From NCBI GenBank assembly GCA_009780185.1, contig WRAN01000004.1:1-64000 (forward strand): a stretch of DNA of 64,000 nt. The letters are read 5' to 3'. This DNA is from Defluviitaleaceae bacterium (GTDB lineage Bacteria; Bacillota; Clostridia; Lachnospirales; WQUN01). Numbering within the stretch: position 1 is the stretch's first letter; each line of letters begins with the position of its first letter. The notes under the pieces were generated by a model. The model had not been told where the DNA came from and did no database searches. It saw only the letters and a list, made by a program, of their open reading frames with translations. Made by a program: the position numbers and the translations under genes. This document shows positions 1-7,746 of the stretch, in pieces.

Positions 1-400
1 ATCCACTCTCGAATGAATACAATAAAACGCCATGCTAATGATGCATCGCTTGAAGTATTTGGGCGAATATTGTAAACTTACTCTGCTGCGGTGGCAGGTT
101 CGTCCTGTGCTCTAGGCGATGGTTCTAGCATCCCTACGAGCCCGTGTTAGTGTTTCTCAGGCACTTCACGGTTCCGCGGTACTTTTATTGCTTTTTTGGA
201 GGGGAAAATCAAATAACATCAGGTAAATACGATGCCACTGACCTTTCTAGTCCGCACTATACCATAATTTTCTCAGTGTTTCAACAAGAATATTTACATA
301 AAATAAAGGCACAATATGTCCCGATACTTTTGAAAAAAGCGGTTTTGATGATACCGACAAACCTTTTTTACATAGCCTCTTTATGCATACAATTAACCAT
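1..400. other. Left-edge stretch with no supported gene
   Basis: No open frame here has a convincing ribosome site or recognisable protein. The frame opening at 144 gives a 100-residue product with no family features. A 17-codon frame ending near 79 on the minus strand (tail DEPATAAE) could be a protein C-terminus but is closed upstream by a stop at about 147-149. The segment 87-178 folds into a compact multi-hairpin structure, listed separately. Confidence 0.5.
87..178 (+). other. Compact multi-hairpin segment, possible structured RNA
   Basis: Three hairpins lie side by side. CAGG/CCTG spans 95-107. A longer arm spans 109-141 (GCTC, TAGG and GATG paired with CATC, CCTA and GAGC around a 7-base loop). 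CCGTG/CACGG spans 142-171 with an inner GTG/CAC. Bases 87-91 can pair with 174-178 to close the junction; that closing stem has a G-U wobble on the plus strand but an A-C mismatch on the minus strand, which slightly favours plus. T-rich sequence follows at 181-196. It matches no RNA family I know. The strand is uncertain, and transcription is not shown. Confidence 0.3.
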
Positions 401-506
401 ATATAGCAATTCTTCCTTTAAACGGTTCCGCCCGAGCCGAAAATAGCGAACGCTTCAACGCTTTTTCGGCGACAGTCGGGGCCGATTTAAAGGTGAATTG
501 CTATAA
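401..506. repeat. Dispersed palindromic repeat, family R1 copy A
   Basis: The ends ATAGCAATTC (403-412) and GAATTGCTAT (495-504) are inverted repeats, and TTTAAA-containing arms continue inward. The core at about 430-473, read on the minus strand, matches the core of 14396-14500 with about 3 differences in 43 bases. The element is intergenic and has no coding capacity. It resembles a MITE or a REP-like element; no transposase was seen. Confidence 0.7.
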
Positions 507-547
507 TTAACAGCCACAACCCCAGCAATGACTACCACAATGATAAA

Positions 548-609
548 GACAGACGAAATACTCTCCGCGCCAATATTTTTTCATTGGCAAGGAGAGTTTT
601 TCGTCTGTC
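548..609 (-). terminator. Long hairpin downstream of the ExbB/ExbD-like operon
   Basis: The arms are 548-574 and 583-609: GACAGACGAAA and CTCTCC pair with GGAGAG and TTTCGTCTGTC, with GCCAAT/ATTGGC at the tip. It lies 47 bases past the last stop of the minus-strand operon and is the likely transcript end. Only a short T run (TTT) follows, so it could instead be an RNA-stabilising or repeat hairpin. Confidence 0.5.
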
Positions 610-655
610 GGGCTTGGCTTGTTACCTACTATTGTGAAGCTAATGGCAAAGATTT

Positions 656-1171
656 TTACTGGATTGCATATACAATCCCATTTTCGCGCATTAATGCCCG
701 TACATTTTCAAAAGTTTCCATTATAGCCTGGTCATCATGCAGCTCCCAAGTAGAGCCTGGTTGATTTAATTCTTCGAAAAGAGGTACAAGTTCATCAATG
801 GTAATTTCCTGATCACCATGATAGATAGAGTTTCCAGATACACGTATTTCCAGCAGCACAGTTTCTTGGAAGGCATCGTCTCCGTTTACTTCACCGCCGC
901 TTGTCTCGTTATCATTGTTTTCAGCTTCATTATTATAGGTTCCATTTTCGTTTACATATCCACTGCCGCCGTTACCATCTCCACTACTGCCTCCGTTACC
1001 CCCCGAACCAAAGGGTAGCCCAAAGCCACTGCCGCCACCAAAGCCAAACCCTCCGCCTCCAAGCCATCCAAATAGCGCAGCAACGCAGGCTACAACAGCA
1101 CAGAAACCAAAAACTTTCCCATAAGAACCCTTCTTTTTCTTCTTTTTTTCCTTCTTCTTTTCCTTGTCCAT
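656..1171 (-). CDS. Membrane-anchored protein with ExbD-like periplasmic domain
   Basis: The product has 171 residues: a very lysine-rich N-terminus, one membrane segment at about 20-40, a glycine-rich linker (about 40-75), an acidic Asn/Glu stretch, then a folded C-terminal 65 residues. That last part follows the ExbD/TolR soluble-domain pattern: VLLEIRVSGNSIYHGDQEI, a later HDD segment, and a terminal GIVYAI strand. It lacks the membrane Asp of the true ExbD. I chose the ATG at 1171 because AGGAG lies 9 bases before it; the upstream ATG at 1180 abuts the ribosome site. It is the last gene of a three-gene operon, so a partner role in the motor is inferred from context. The exact function is unknown. 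Confidence 0.6.
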   Translation of the reverse strand: MDKEKKKEKKKKKKGSYGKVFGFCAVVACVAALFGWLGGGGFGFGGGSGFGLPFGSGGNGGSSGDGNGGSGYVNENGTYNNEAENNDNETSGGEVNGDDAFQETVLLEIRVSGNSIYHGDQEITIDELVPLFEELNQPGSTWELHDDQAIMETFENVRALMRENGIVYAIQ

Positions 1172-1188
1172 AAATTTCATCTCCTGTA

Positions 1189-1758
1189 CTAAATTCTAAT
1201 ATCCAACTCGGCCACAACCAATTGATTAAACTGCCTTTGGATATGTATCACTCCACTTACAAGCCTATAATCCGCAATAAAAATGTTCCCGCTGTCAAAT
1301 CGAAAGGCTACAACTACCACAGTGCTATCTATGTCTTGTATCTTACTCGCAAGTATCGTATTAAGCTCTAATGTTGCGGCTTCCCTAGCCACCTGATTCC
1401 AAGATAAATCCACACGAGAAATATGGGAATCAGCCTCCACCAAAACCCAGCGGTTATCAGCATCAGCAGGGTCGGCAACTATGCTTATAAGTATAATCCC
1501 TGTATCCTCATAAAGACCCAGCTGCAAGGCTTCGTAATCATCCCTAGTTGCCCTAAGCTGTTCCATTTCAACGGCATGTTCTGCTTTAAAGGCCTCCATA
1601 TCCGCTTCAAAAATGGCAATCTCAGCCTCAAAGGCTTCCCTGACTTCATCGTAAAAGGTTCCCATGCGCCCTTCTGATTGCACTAAAATAAAGAATAACA
1701 TTATAAGTATTACATCCAGCAGGGGGGTTAATTCAATCAGTATGCTATTCTTCTTCAT
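1189..1758 (-). CDS. ExbD/TolR-like proton-channel subunit with coiled coil
   Basis: The product has 189 residues. Its N-terminal membrane helix carries the ExbD/MotB signature ELTPLLDVILIMLFF; Asp15 corresponds to the proton-carrying Asp of ExbD. A charged helical segment rich in Glu and Ala follows (about 35-75, probably coiled coil), then a mixed alpha/beta domain outside the membrane. Its start overlaps the end of the ExbB-like gene by 14 bases, so the two are translationally coupled. In this family ExbB and ExbD form a proton-driven stator that pulls or rotates a partner. No TonB or OmpA-type peptidoglycan-binding domain is present, so the partner is unknown. Confidence 0.8.
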   Translation of the reverse strand: MKKNSILIELTPLLDVILIMLFFILVQSEGRMGTFYDEVREAFEAEIAIFEADMEAFKAEHAVEMEQLRATRDDYEALQLGLYEDTGIILISIVADPADADNRWVLVEADSHISRVDLSWNQVAREAATLELNTILASKIQDIDSTVVVVAFRFDSGNIFIADYRLVSGVIHIQRQFNQLVVAELDIRI

Positions 1759-2296
1759 GATTCTTATCCGTCTCAGGGGTTTTTAATGTTGCTTCTAGTT
1801 TTTCTAAGTAATCATCAATACCGCGGTTATTCCGTTCTATTCGAGGTGATAATATCGCGTCCATTACCTTAAAAAATATAGCAAAAATCAAGCCCCACAA
1901 TGTGGAAGTAAGTGCAATAAAGAAATTATGCTGCATATTGGCCATATCCTGTACCATAGGAATCAAGGAGATTACTGTACCAAGTATCCCAAGTAACGGA
2001 AAGATTCCCGTAAGATTAGCAAACATGGAATAATACTTCTCGGAAGTCTCCCGCATTTTACGTAGTTTGACTTTAGTCTTCTTAATCTCATCTTTGGTAG
2101 GAGGGGCCGCATCGCTCTTATCCAGCACATCATCTGGCCGATACCCCTTTGTATGGATTTCGTTATAAACTTTAATAGAATAAAACCGGATAAATAAAAA
2201 ATACCCCAATGTGCCAATTGCCGTAAGGATGATAATTAAATCATAACCAAACAGATTATCTCTGATTGGGGGCAGAATGTCATTAAATATTTGCAT
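1745..2296 (-). CDS. MotA/TolQ/ExbB-family proton channel protein
   Basis: The product has 183 residues and three membrane segments (about 15-38, 98-122 and 130-152). The family motif LTGIFPLLGILGTVISL lies in the second, and the third has ALTSTLWGLIFAIFF, matching the Thr/Gly pattern that lines the proton path in ExbB and MotA. The ATG at 2296 is preferred over the GTG at 2302 because AGGTGA precedes it. It is first in the operon with the ExbD-like subunit. It is close to the minimum size for the family and has no large cytoplasmic domain, so it is unlikely to be a flagellar MotA. Confidence 0.82.
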   Translation of the reverse strand: MQIFNDILPPIRDNLFGYDLIIILTAIGTLGYFLFIRFYSIKVYNEIHTKGYRPDDVLDKSDAAPPTKDEIKKTKVKLRKMRETSEKYYSMFANLTGIFPLLGILGTVISLIPMVQDMANMQHNFFIALTSTLWGLIFAIFFKVMDAILSPRIERNNRGIDDYLEKLEATLKTPETDKNHEEE

Positions 2297-2376
2297 AGTC
2301 ACCTCGCTAGAAGAAAGGCATTGTACGAAAATGCCGTATAAAAACAGTATATGTCATTAAATGCTCTACTGCAAGC

Positions 2377-2405
2377 TTGCATCATAATTTGGAAATGGCT
2401 ATAAT
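2377..2405 (+). promoter_or_regulatory. Sigma-A-type promoter of darA-holB-ricT
   Basis: TTGCAT (2377-2382) and TATAAT (2400-2405) are separated by exactly 17 bases. They lie about 130 bases before darA. The leader between contains paired GC-rich segments including GGGGCTGAGCCCC. Confidence 0.75.
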
Positions 2406-2423
2406 AGCTGAAATATTCATTAT

Positions 2424-2519
2424 GTTTGCCTTGAGGAACGAGGCACCCGCAGCAAAGTGAGGACGTGTAGCCGGGCTTTGCTCAGCGTCACGGCGGGGTT
2501 TGGGGCTGAGCCCCATTTG
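2424..2519. repeat. GC-rich palindromic leader, related to the GGGGCTCTGCCCC elements
   Basis: The segment holds AGCAAAG/CTTTGCT (2452-2484) and GGGGCTGAGCCCC (2507-2519). The second resembles the cores of 56092-56183 and 37346-37415. It lies in the leader of the darA transcript and ends just before the ribosome site GGAGG (2523-2527). No riboswitch consensus was recognised. Confidence 0.45.
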
Positions 2520-2534
2520 AATGGAGGATTATAT

Positions 2535-2864
2535 ATGAAACTTGTACTTGCGATTATTCACGATGAAGATGCCTTTCACATTATGGATTTATTAAATGCA
2601 AAAGGTTTTAGCGTTACAAAGTTGGCTTCTACTGGGGGGTTTTTGCGTGCAGGTATGACCACTCTAATCTGTGGTGTAAATGAAGACCGCATCCCAGAGC
2701 TAGTAGAAGTCATTAAGAAAAAGTGTAAGAGCCGCAAGCAAATCACATCTGTTAACGCGATGAATGTAAACGCTAACGAAAATTTTGCTCCATACCCAGT
2801 GGAGGTAACTGTAGGAGGCGCCACTATTTTCATACTGAACGTTGAGGAATTTATGAAGGTGTAA
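2535..2864 (+). CDS. darA: Cyclic di-AMP receptor protein (PII-like)
   Basis: The product has 109 residues of the YaaQ/PstA (DUF970) family, a PII-like trimer that binds cyclic di-AMP. Recognisable parts are MKLVLAIIHDEDA, the loop STGGFLRAG near residues 34-42, and the end ATIFILNVEEF. The ATG at 2535 is supported by GGAGG at 2523-2527; the open frame extends further upstream but without a ribosome site. It stands immediately before holB and ricT, the same order as in Bacillus (yaaQ-holB-yaaT), which supports the assignment. The target of the signal is not clear in this family. Confidence 0.9.
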   Translation: MKLVLAIIHDEDAFHIMDLLNAKGFSVTKLASTGGFLRAGMTTLICGVNEDRIPELVEVIKKKCKSRKQITSVNAMNVNANENFAPYPVEVTVGGATIFILNVEEFMKV

Positions 2865-2870
2865 CCCCAA

Positions 2871-3656
2871 ATGGGTGAGCTTCCTGAACAACTTAGGCAT
2901 AATATCGGCCATGCATATATATTAGAAGGGGAAGCCTCGAAGAGGCTGGCCTTAGGCCGTGCATTTGCCAAAAATCTTAACTGCCTGGAATCCTCGGATG
3001 ATGCCTGTGGCCAGTGCATTAGCTGTAGGGTTTTTGAAAGCGGTAACCACCCCGATGTTTTTTTTGTCAAAACCACAAAAGCAACAAGTATTGGTGTAGA
3101 TGACGTGCGGGATCAAATAGTTAATGAAATGGCAACAAAACCTTTTAAATATAAATACAAGGTTTTTATTGTGGATAAAGCAGAAACTCTTACCCCAGCG
3201 GCGCAAAACGCTTTGCTCAAGACCATTGAGGAGCCTGCGCATTATGGGGTATTTTTGTTCCTTGCTACTCATGTGCATACACTTTTGCCAACAATTCTGT
3301 CAAGATGTGTACTGGTGAAGCTTGGTGATGAACAAGCGATACCAGAACTAGAGCATGAAGCCCTGGCAGAAGAAATAGCTGATAATATAACCAGCATGGA
3401 TATACTAGGAACCATGGCTCTATACAAACGCTTTGAAGCCTATAAAGAGTCACGAGAATCTATGACAAAATTATTGGATATGCTATATTTATCATACGCA
3501 AAGCGCATACGCCAATCAGCCGATAAAAACGATTATGTAAATAAGCATTGGTTTAATAGTATTGCCGCTATCAACCAAACAAAAGAAGTACTTGCCCAAA
3601 ACGGAAATTTCCAACTAGCCGTAGAGCTAATGTTATTAAAACTAAATGGTAGTTAA
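2871..3656 (+). CDS. holB: DNA polymerase III delta-prime subunit
   Basis: The product has 261 residues of the AAA+ clamp-loader family. The zinc module CGQCISC lies at about residues 43-50 and the sensor-1-like SRC motif (ILSRC) at about 144-148. The Walker A motif is degenerate, as is usual for delta-prime. The segment ALLKTIEEP before SRC is highly conserved. It is somewhat short, as many clostridial versions are. It begins 6 bases after darA, and the ribosome site AAGGTG lies inside the end of darA. It loads the sliding clamp during replication. Confidence 0.88.
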   Translation: MGELPEQLRHNIGHAYILEGEASKRLALGRAFAKNLNCLESSDDACGQCISCRVFESGNHPDVFFVKTTKATSIGVDDVRDQIVNEMATKPFKYKYKVFIVDKAETLTPAAQNALLKTIEEPAHYGVFLFLATHVHTLLPTILSRCVLVKLGDEQAIPELEHEALAEEIADNITSMDILGTMALYKRFEAYKESRESMTKLLDMLYLSYAKRIRQSADKNDYVNKHWFNSIAAINQTKEVLAQNGNFQLAVELMLLKLNGS

Positions 3657-3665
3657 GGAGAACTC

Positions 3666-4532
3666 ATGACAATAGTAGGAGTACGGTTTAAAAACGCAGG
3701 TAGAATATATTACTTCGACCCAGCTGGGTTAGAGCTTTCCCAGGATACAGCTGTAATAGTGGAAACTATACGTGGGGCCGAATATGGAATTGTAGCCCTT
3801 GCAAATAGAGAGGTAAACAGTTCAAGCTTACATCAGCCAATAAGAAAAGTGTTGCGCGTTGCCACCCCAGCGGACGAAGCTCAAGAAGAGTCAAATCGGC
3901 AAAGAGAAATAGAAGCAAGGGATATTTGCATAGAAAAAATCAAGGAACATAAGCTTGACATGCATCTTGTTGATGTAGAGCTGACCTTTGACTTAAGCAA
4001 GGTAATCTTCTATTTCACAGCCGATGGGCGAGTAGATTTTAGAGAGCTGGTAAAAGACCTAGCCTCCACTTTCCGTATGCGGATAGAGCTAAAGCAGATA
4101 GGTGTCCGAGATGAAGCAAAATCATTAAGCGGTATAGGAATATGTGGCCGCAGTATCTGTTGTGCAACATTTTTGGATGAATTTCAGCCCGTATCCATAA
4201 AAATGGCAAAGGATCAAGGTCTAAGCCTTAACCCTACCAAGATTTCCGGGTTGTGCGGTAGACTTATGTGCTGCTTAAAATATGAAGAATCTACCTATAA
4301 CGAGCTTAATAAAGGGATGCCTGGAGTAGGGGACTTAGTGCGCACCCCTGATGGTGACGGTGATGTATTAAATGTGAATGTCCTGCGCCAAACAGCAAAA
4401 GTAGCGGTAAAGAAAAAGGCCAACGATGATCCCTCAGCAGCGATATACACAGTTGACCAAATCGAAATATTAGAACGCCGTCCCCAGTGTGATCGCGGGT
4501 GCAAATGTGGATCATGTAAAGGCAGGCATTAA
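3666..4532 (+). CDS. ricT: PSP1-domain protein RicT (YaaT)
   Basis: The product has 288 residues and a PSP1 C-terminal domain. Cysteine clusters CGRSICC (about 160) and CGRLMCC (about 198) match the iron-sulfur-binding cysteines of RicT, and a third cluster CDRGCKCGSC ends the protein. In Bacillus the RicT-RicA-RicF complex aids RNase Y processing and supports sporulation and biofilm formation. It is the third gene of the darA-holB-ricT operon, 9 bases after holB with GGAG before the ATG. Its stop overlaps the stop of the convergent downstream gene by 4 bases. Confidence 0.9.
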   Translation: MTIVGVRFKNAGRIYYFDPAGLELSQDTAVIVETIRGAEYGIVALANREVNSSSLHQPIRKVLRVATPADEAQEESNRQREIEARDICIEKIKEHKLDMHLVDVELTFDLSKVIFYFTADGRVDFRELVKDLASTFRMRIELKQIGVRDEAKSLSGIGICGRSICCATFLDEFQPVSIKMAKDQGLSLNPTKISGLCGRLMCCLKYEESTYNELNKGMPGVGDLVRTPDGDGDVLNVNVLRQTAKVAVKKKANDDPSAAIYTVDQIEILERRPQCDRGCKCGSCKGRH

Positions 4533-5968
4533 ATAGGGCCATATAATTGAGTGATTAGATACATTGTTAATAATTGGCTGGTGGGGATATACCCTCCGGC
4601 CTTTTTTATTGCTCCACTTGAGTTGAGCATGTTTTGCCCATCTAATGTTTCATCGTGAATTAACCCAGAATCGGTCTTGTCCTCTCGCACTTGCGGGTGC
4701 TGGCTGGATGGCCTGGCGCTTTGCGTCATCGGCTTCGCCGGGGTAAAATCTGTGGCCAAAAATCCGTAGAAGCGTTCGGGATTTTTGGCTTGGACGAGTC
4801 CGTTCTCCATTTGATTCGCAATATCCGGGTAATTATATCGGGGTGAGTGTGGAATTGTATAATTTATATCCTCCTCGTGGAGATGATCTTTTTTGACTAA
4901 TGTAGAGTATGTCAAGGATATCCGATGCCATGTGTTTTTATCTACTATACCTGTTTGAGTGATTTGGCTTAGCTCGTATATATGTTTGAAGGCTTGCACG
5001 GCGGCAGTGGTTTCTGGGTCAAAGAAACCATTTACGTTTAGCTCTGGAATTACCGTGTAATTTTCTCGGACGCGATTAAGCATGATTTGTAGTTTTTGTA
5101 CATATTCACCTCTCATACCCTCTTGTAGCGGGAAGCCTGGGAAGGGATACTCAATTCCGGCGATGTTGCTTGTTTCAACTATTTCTACAGTACTTGGGTA
5201 ATAGTGATGTAGTATATCGAGTGCATTATGGTCGCGGTTTGCTAAGGCTAGGGCACCCCATTGCCACATGCCGGGGCAAGTATAATGGCGTCCGTCGCTG
5301 TATTCGGTAAAGTAGGGTTCAGCCCCTTCATTTACAATATATCGGTTGAAGATACTATCTACCATTTCGTCTATGTTATGGAAAATTTGGGTGTGTTCTG
5401 GGATTTCACTTGCTTGGGTTAGTGTCTGTGAAGTTATGGCATATATGTTGGCCTCAATTACAGATGGAGGCCATGTAGGGTAGATTTCTTGGCTGGCTTT
5501 CTTTTTGATATAGTCTGTGAAAGGTGTGTCACCGATATATTCGGGGATTTGCACTTCATCTTGATGGGAGGGTGAGTCTTCAATAATTATGGACTGGGTG
5601 CTTGGCTCTATTAGCTTATGTACGGGGATATGGTACTCTAATGGGCTAGTTGTTTCCCAGGATGAAACCATATTTATAGGTAGTATGCTTGTGATGGTAT
5701 CGAAGATTTGAACTCCATGTATATTTACTGTGGCAAAACCCTCCGCTTCTACCGCTACGTTTACAGTGGAGTACGGAGGGGCTTTAAAGTCTGGGTCTAG
5801 GGCTTGTTCTATTGGAGGCGCCTCTATCTCCACGGTTTGAGTTATGCCGCTTTCGTCTGTTTGGATATTGTATAGTATTTGATCTTCATTGGCGATTATT
5901 ATATTGGCCTGTACTGGTAGATGGCCACTGGCGGTTGTGGTTTTTACTTTTAAGAATCCGGTTTCCAT
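4529..5968 (-). CDS. Peptidoglycan-binding (PG_binding_1) domain protein
   Basis: The product has 479 residues. The first 110 look like beta-sandwich or carboxypeptidase-like domains (TASGHLPVQANIII, GFATVNIHGVQIFDT). A middle helical region includes ANIYAITSQTLTQ. A PG_binding_1 repeat at about 285-350 shows the usual pattern LQEGMRGEYVQKLQIMLN and FDPETTAAVQAFK. No signal peptide is seen. The ATG at 5968 follows GGGAGG by 6 bases; the ATG at 5992 has no such site. The layout resembles clostridial proteins of the spore or cell surface that follow a SpoIID-like middle domain, but I see no catalytic motif. Binding to cell wall or cortex is inferred from the repeat. Confidence 0.6.
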   Translation of the reverse strand: METGFLKVKTTTASGHLPVQANIIIANEDQILYNIQTDESGITQTVEIEAPPIEQALDPDFKAPPYSTVNVAVEAEGFATVNIHGVQIFDTITSILPINMVSSWETTSPLEYHIPVHKLIEPSTQSIIIEDSPSHQDEVQIPEYIGDTPFTDYIKKKASQEIYPTWPPSVIEANIYAITSQTLTQASEIPEHTQIFHNIDEMVDSIFNRYIVNEGAEPYFTEYSDGRHYTCPGMWQWGALALANRDHNALDILHHYYPSTVEIVETSNIAGIEYPFPGFPLQEGMRGEYVQKLQIMLNRVRENYTVIPELNVNGFFDPETTAAVQAFKHIYELSQITQTGIVDKNTWHRISLTYSTLVKKDHLHEEDINYTIPHSPRYNYPDIANQMENGLVQAKNPERFYGFLATDFTPAKPMTQSARPSSQHPQVREDKTDSGLIHDETLDGQNMLNSSGAIKKAGGYIPTSQLLTMYLITQLYGPI

Positions 5969-5985
5969 ATTTTCCTCCCAATCAA

Positions 5986-6052
5986 TGAGCAAAAATATCG
6001 ATGCCTTAACGATTTTTTGCGAATGGTTTTTGCCGTAGGCAAAAAGATTTCA
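5986..6052. repeat. Dispersed two-hairpin repeat, family R2 copy A
   Basis: The segment starts ATGAGCAAAAAT and contains two short inverted repeats: GCAAAAAT...ATTTTTTGC and TTTTTGCC...GGCAAAAA. It aligns over about 66 bases with 28622-28688. Both copies are intergenic, just upstream of a minus-strand gene. Confidence 0.65.
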
Positions 6053-6088
6053 TTCATTTTTTTATTTTATGCCTGGGAGGAATTTCTG

Positions 6089-6691
6089 TTAATCATTGTA
6101 GTATGCCATGCTTAATTGGGTACGGTTGGTTACGTTTAGTTTCTCCATTATAACCACTATGTTATTGCGTACTGTGCCTTCGCTTAGGAAGAGGCTTGCG
6201 GCTATTTCTTTATTGGTTTGGCCTTGGGCTATTAGACGGGCTATGTCTCGTTCTCTTGGGGTTAGGGTTTCTAGGGCCGGGTTTTCTTTGCGGGTTAGTT
6301 TTTGTAGTACGTCTGCCCCCAGTATTCCTACACCTCCTTGTAGTAGGCGTAACTTTCCCGCTATATTGGCTATTTTATCGGTTTTGACTAGGTATCCGTC
6401 TGCTCCGGCGGCTAGGGCTTGCTGTATGTTGGGGCGGTCGTCAAAGGTGGTTAGCATCATTATCTTTACTTCCGGGTGATGCTTTTTTATTAGGCGGGTG
6501 GCGGCTATACCATCTATTCCTGGCATGTTTATGTCCATTAGTACTACGTCTGGTTCGCTGGTTTTGCATATTTCTAGTGCTTCGGCGCCGTCTTCGGCTA
6601 GGCCTACTATTGTGATGTCTGCCTCACGGGATAAGCTGATTTTTAGGCTTTTTCTTATTAATTGATCGTCATCCACTATTAGTAATTTCAT
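6089..6691 (-). CDS. NarL/LuxR-type response regulator
   Basis: The product has 200 residues. The receiver domain (1-120) has acidic DDD near residue 7, the phosphoacceptor Asp in VVLMDINMPG (about 54) and Lys in YLVKTD. A LuxR helix-turn-helix at 135-200 shows LTPRERDIARLIAQGQTNKEI. The ATG at 6691 follows GAGG by 7 bases. The ATG overlaps the stop of the kinase gene by 4 bases, so the pair is coupled. It probably controls the upstream ABC transporter genes, as in LiaR/VraR-like systems; that is inference from position. Confidence 0.9.
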   Translation of the reverse strand: MKLLIVDDDQLIRKSLKISLSREADITIVGLAEDGAEALEICKTSEPDVVLMDINMPGIDGIAATRLIKKHHPEVKIMMLTTFDDRPNIQQALAAGADGYLVKTDKIANIAGKLRLLQGGVGILGADVLQKLTRKENPALETLTPRERDIARLIAQGQTNKEIAASLFLSEGTVRNNIVVIMEKLNVTNRTQLSMAYYND

Positions 6692-7746
6692 ATATTTGCC
6701 TCTTTCCTTATTGGAATCACGCACACAACGCGGAAGTTATTTCCGGAATCTATGGCTAGGTTGCCTCCTACTGAGGCTGCCCGGTATCTTAGGTTTCTTA
6801 GGCCGTTGCCTATTGCATATTTTTTTGTCGTATTGACATCGTTTTCTATGCTTAGCCGTACTAGTTTTTGGGTTACGTCAAGATGTACCATTATGGTTTT
6901 GGGTCTGGCGTGGCGGGTAGCGTTGGTTATGGCTTCGTTGAGACAGGATTCCAATACTCCCCAGATGTATACCGGTACATGACTGGTGTCACCGAAGGCC
7001 TTAAAACTTACTAAGGCTGATGTAATACGGGCACAAGTTTCTTGTAGGGCTTCCACACCAAGGGATGTTACTGGGGCTAGGTTATGTACCGCTTCTCGGA
7101 TTTTATTGGCTCCCGCGTCTAGGCGCCCAAGGGCGGCATCATATAATTCCAATGCGTCCGTGTCGGCATTCTCTATGCCTAAGCGGGCGGTTTGCAAAGA
7201 CATATATGCGGCTACAATTTCGTGACCGGCATTATCGTGTATTTCCCGGGCAATACGGGCTCGTTCGCTTACTAAGGTCATGCGCTCTATTTGGACTGTG
7301 GCCTTTTGGAGTTCGTTTTGCAGGCGCTCTGCTTCGTAATATTTCCCGGCGGATTTATCCAGTTGGCTTAGCCCATGCATACGTTCTTTTTCCCATCTGC
7401 TTAGAAAAAAACCGGCAAGTCCGCAAAGTGCTGCAATAGCACCGATGTAAACATCCCCAAAAAAAGTAACCAAGGCCACGGCTGCCCAGTATTTGCGATA
7501 ATACATAGCCGAAAACAAAGCTAACCCTCCAGCAAGAGGGAAAAATATTATGCAAAGCGAAACATCCACAATCACTGATAAACTAAGCTTAGGAATCCTC
7601 CACCGCAGTAAGGCCATACATACCATAGACATCATAATAAAAAAGCCCATTGTGTCGCCCACTGTAAGCCAGTGAGCAACCAATAGGCTAAACCCTATTA
7701 ATTTGCAAGTGATAAAACTGATTTTGGGAAATGTGAGATCTTTCAT
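6688..7746 (-). CDS. Histidine kinase, HisKA_3 (NarX/LiaS) type
   Basis: The product has 352 residues. Four to five membrane segments fill the first 125, followed by a short coiled coil and the HisKA_3 dimerisation helix with IAREIHDNAGHEIV, whose His is phosphorylated. The ATPase part has NEAITNATRHARP (N box) and IGNGLRNLRYR (G box). There is no extracellular sensor domain, so the membrane part may sense the ABC partner or envelope stress. It overlaps both neighbours by 4 bases and is translated with the permease before it and the regulator after it. Confidence 0.9.
   Translation of the reverse strand: MKDLTFPKISFITCKLIGFSLLVAHWLTVGDTMGFFIMMSMVCMALLRWRIPKLSLSVIVDVSLCIIFFPLAGGLALFSAMYYRKYWAAVALVTFFGDVYIGAIAALCGLAGFFLSRWEKERMHGLSQLDKSAGKYYEAERLQNELQKATVQIERMTLVSERARIAREIHDNAGHEIVAAYMSLQTARLGIENADTDALELYDAALGRLDAGANKIREAVHNLAPVTSLGVEALQETCARITSALVSFKAFGDTSHVPVYIWGVLESCLNEAITNATRHARPKTIMVHLDVTQKLVRLSIENDVNTTKKYAIGNGLRNLRYRAASVGGNLAIDSGNNFRVVCVIPIRKEANI

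Noticed and set aside
91-110. Cobalamin riboswitch-like CAGGA...CCTGCC on the minus strand
   Set aside because: The rest of the cobalamin consensus is absent, so it is probably chance.
87-178. A tRNA, perhaps tRNA-Sec, or a group II intron domain V
   Set aside because: The T-loop consensus and D-loop are missing, and the GAGCC...GGTTC arm lacks the GNRA loop and 2-base bulge; no reverse transcriptase is nearby.
144-446. A 100-codon open frame at the left edge
   Set aside because: There is no ribosome site, no recognisable domain, and it runs into the R1 repeat.
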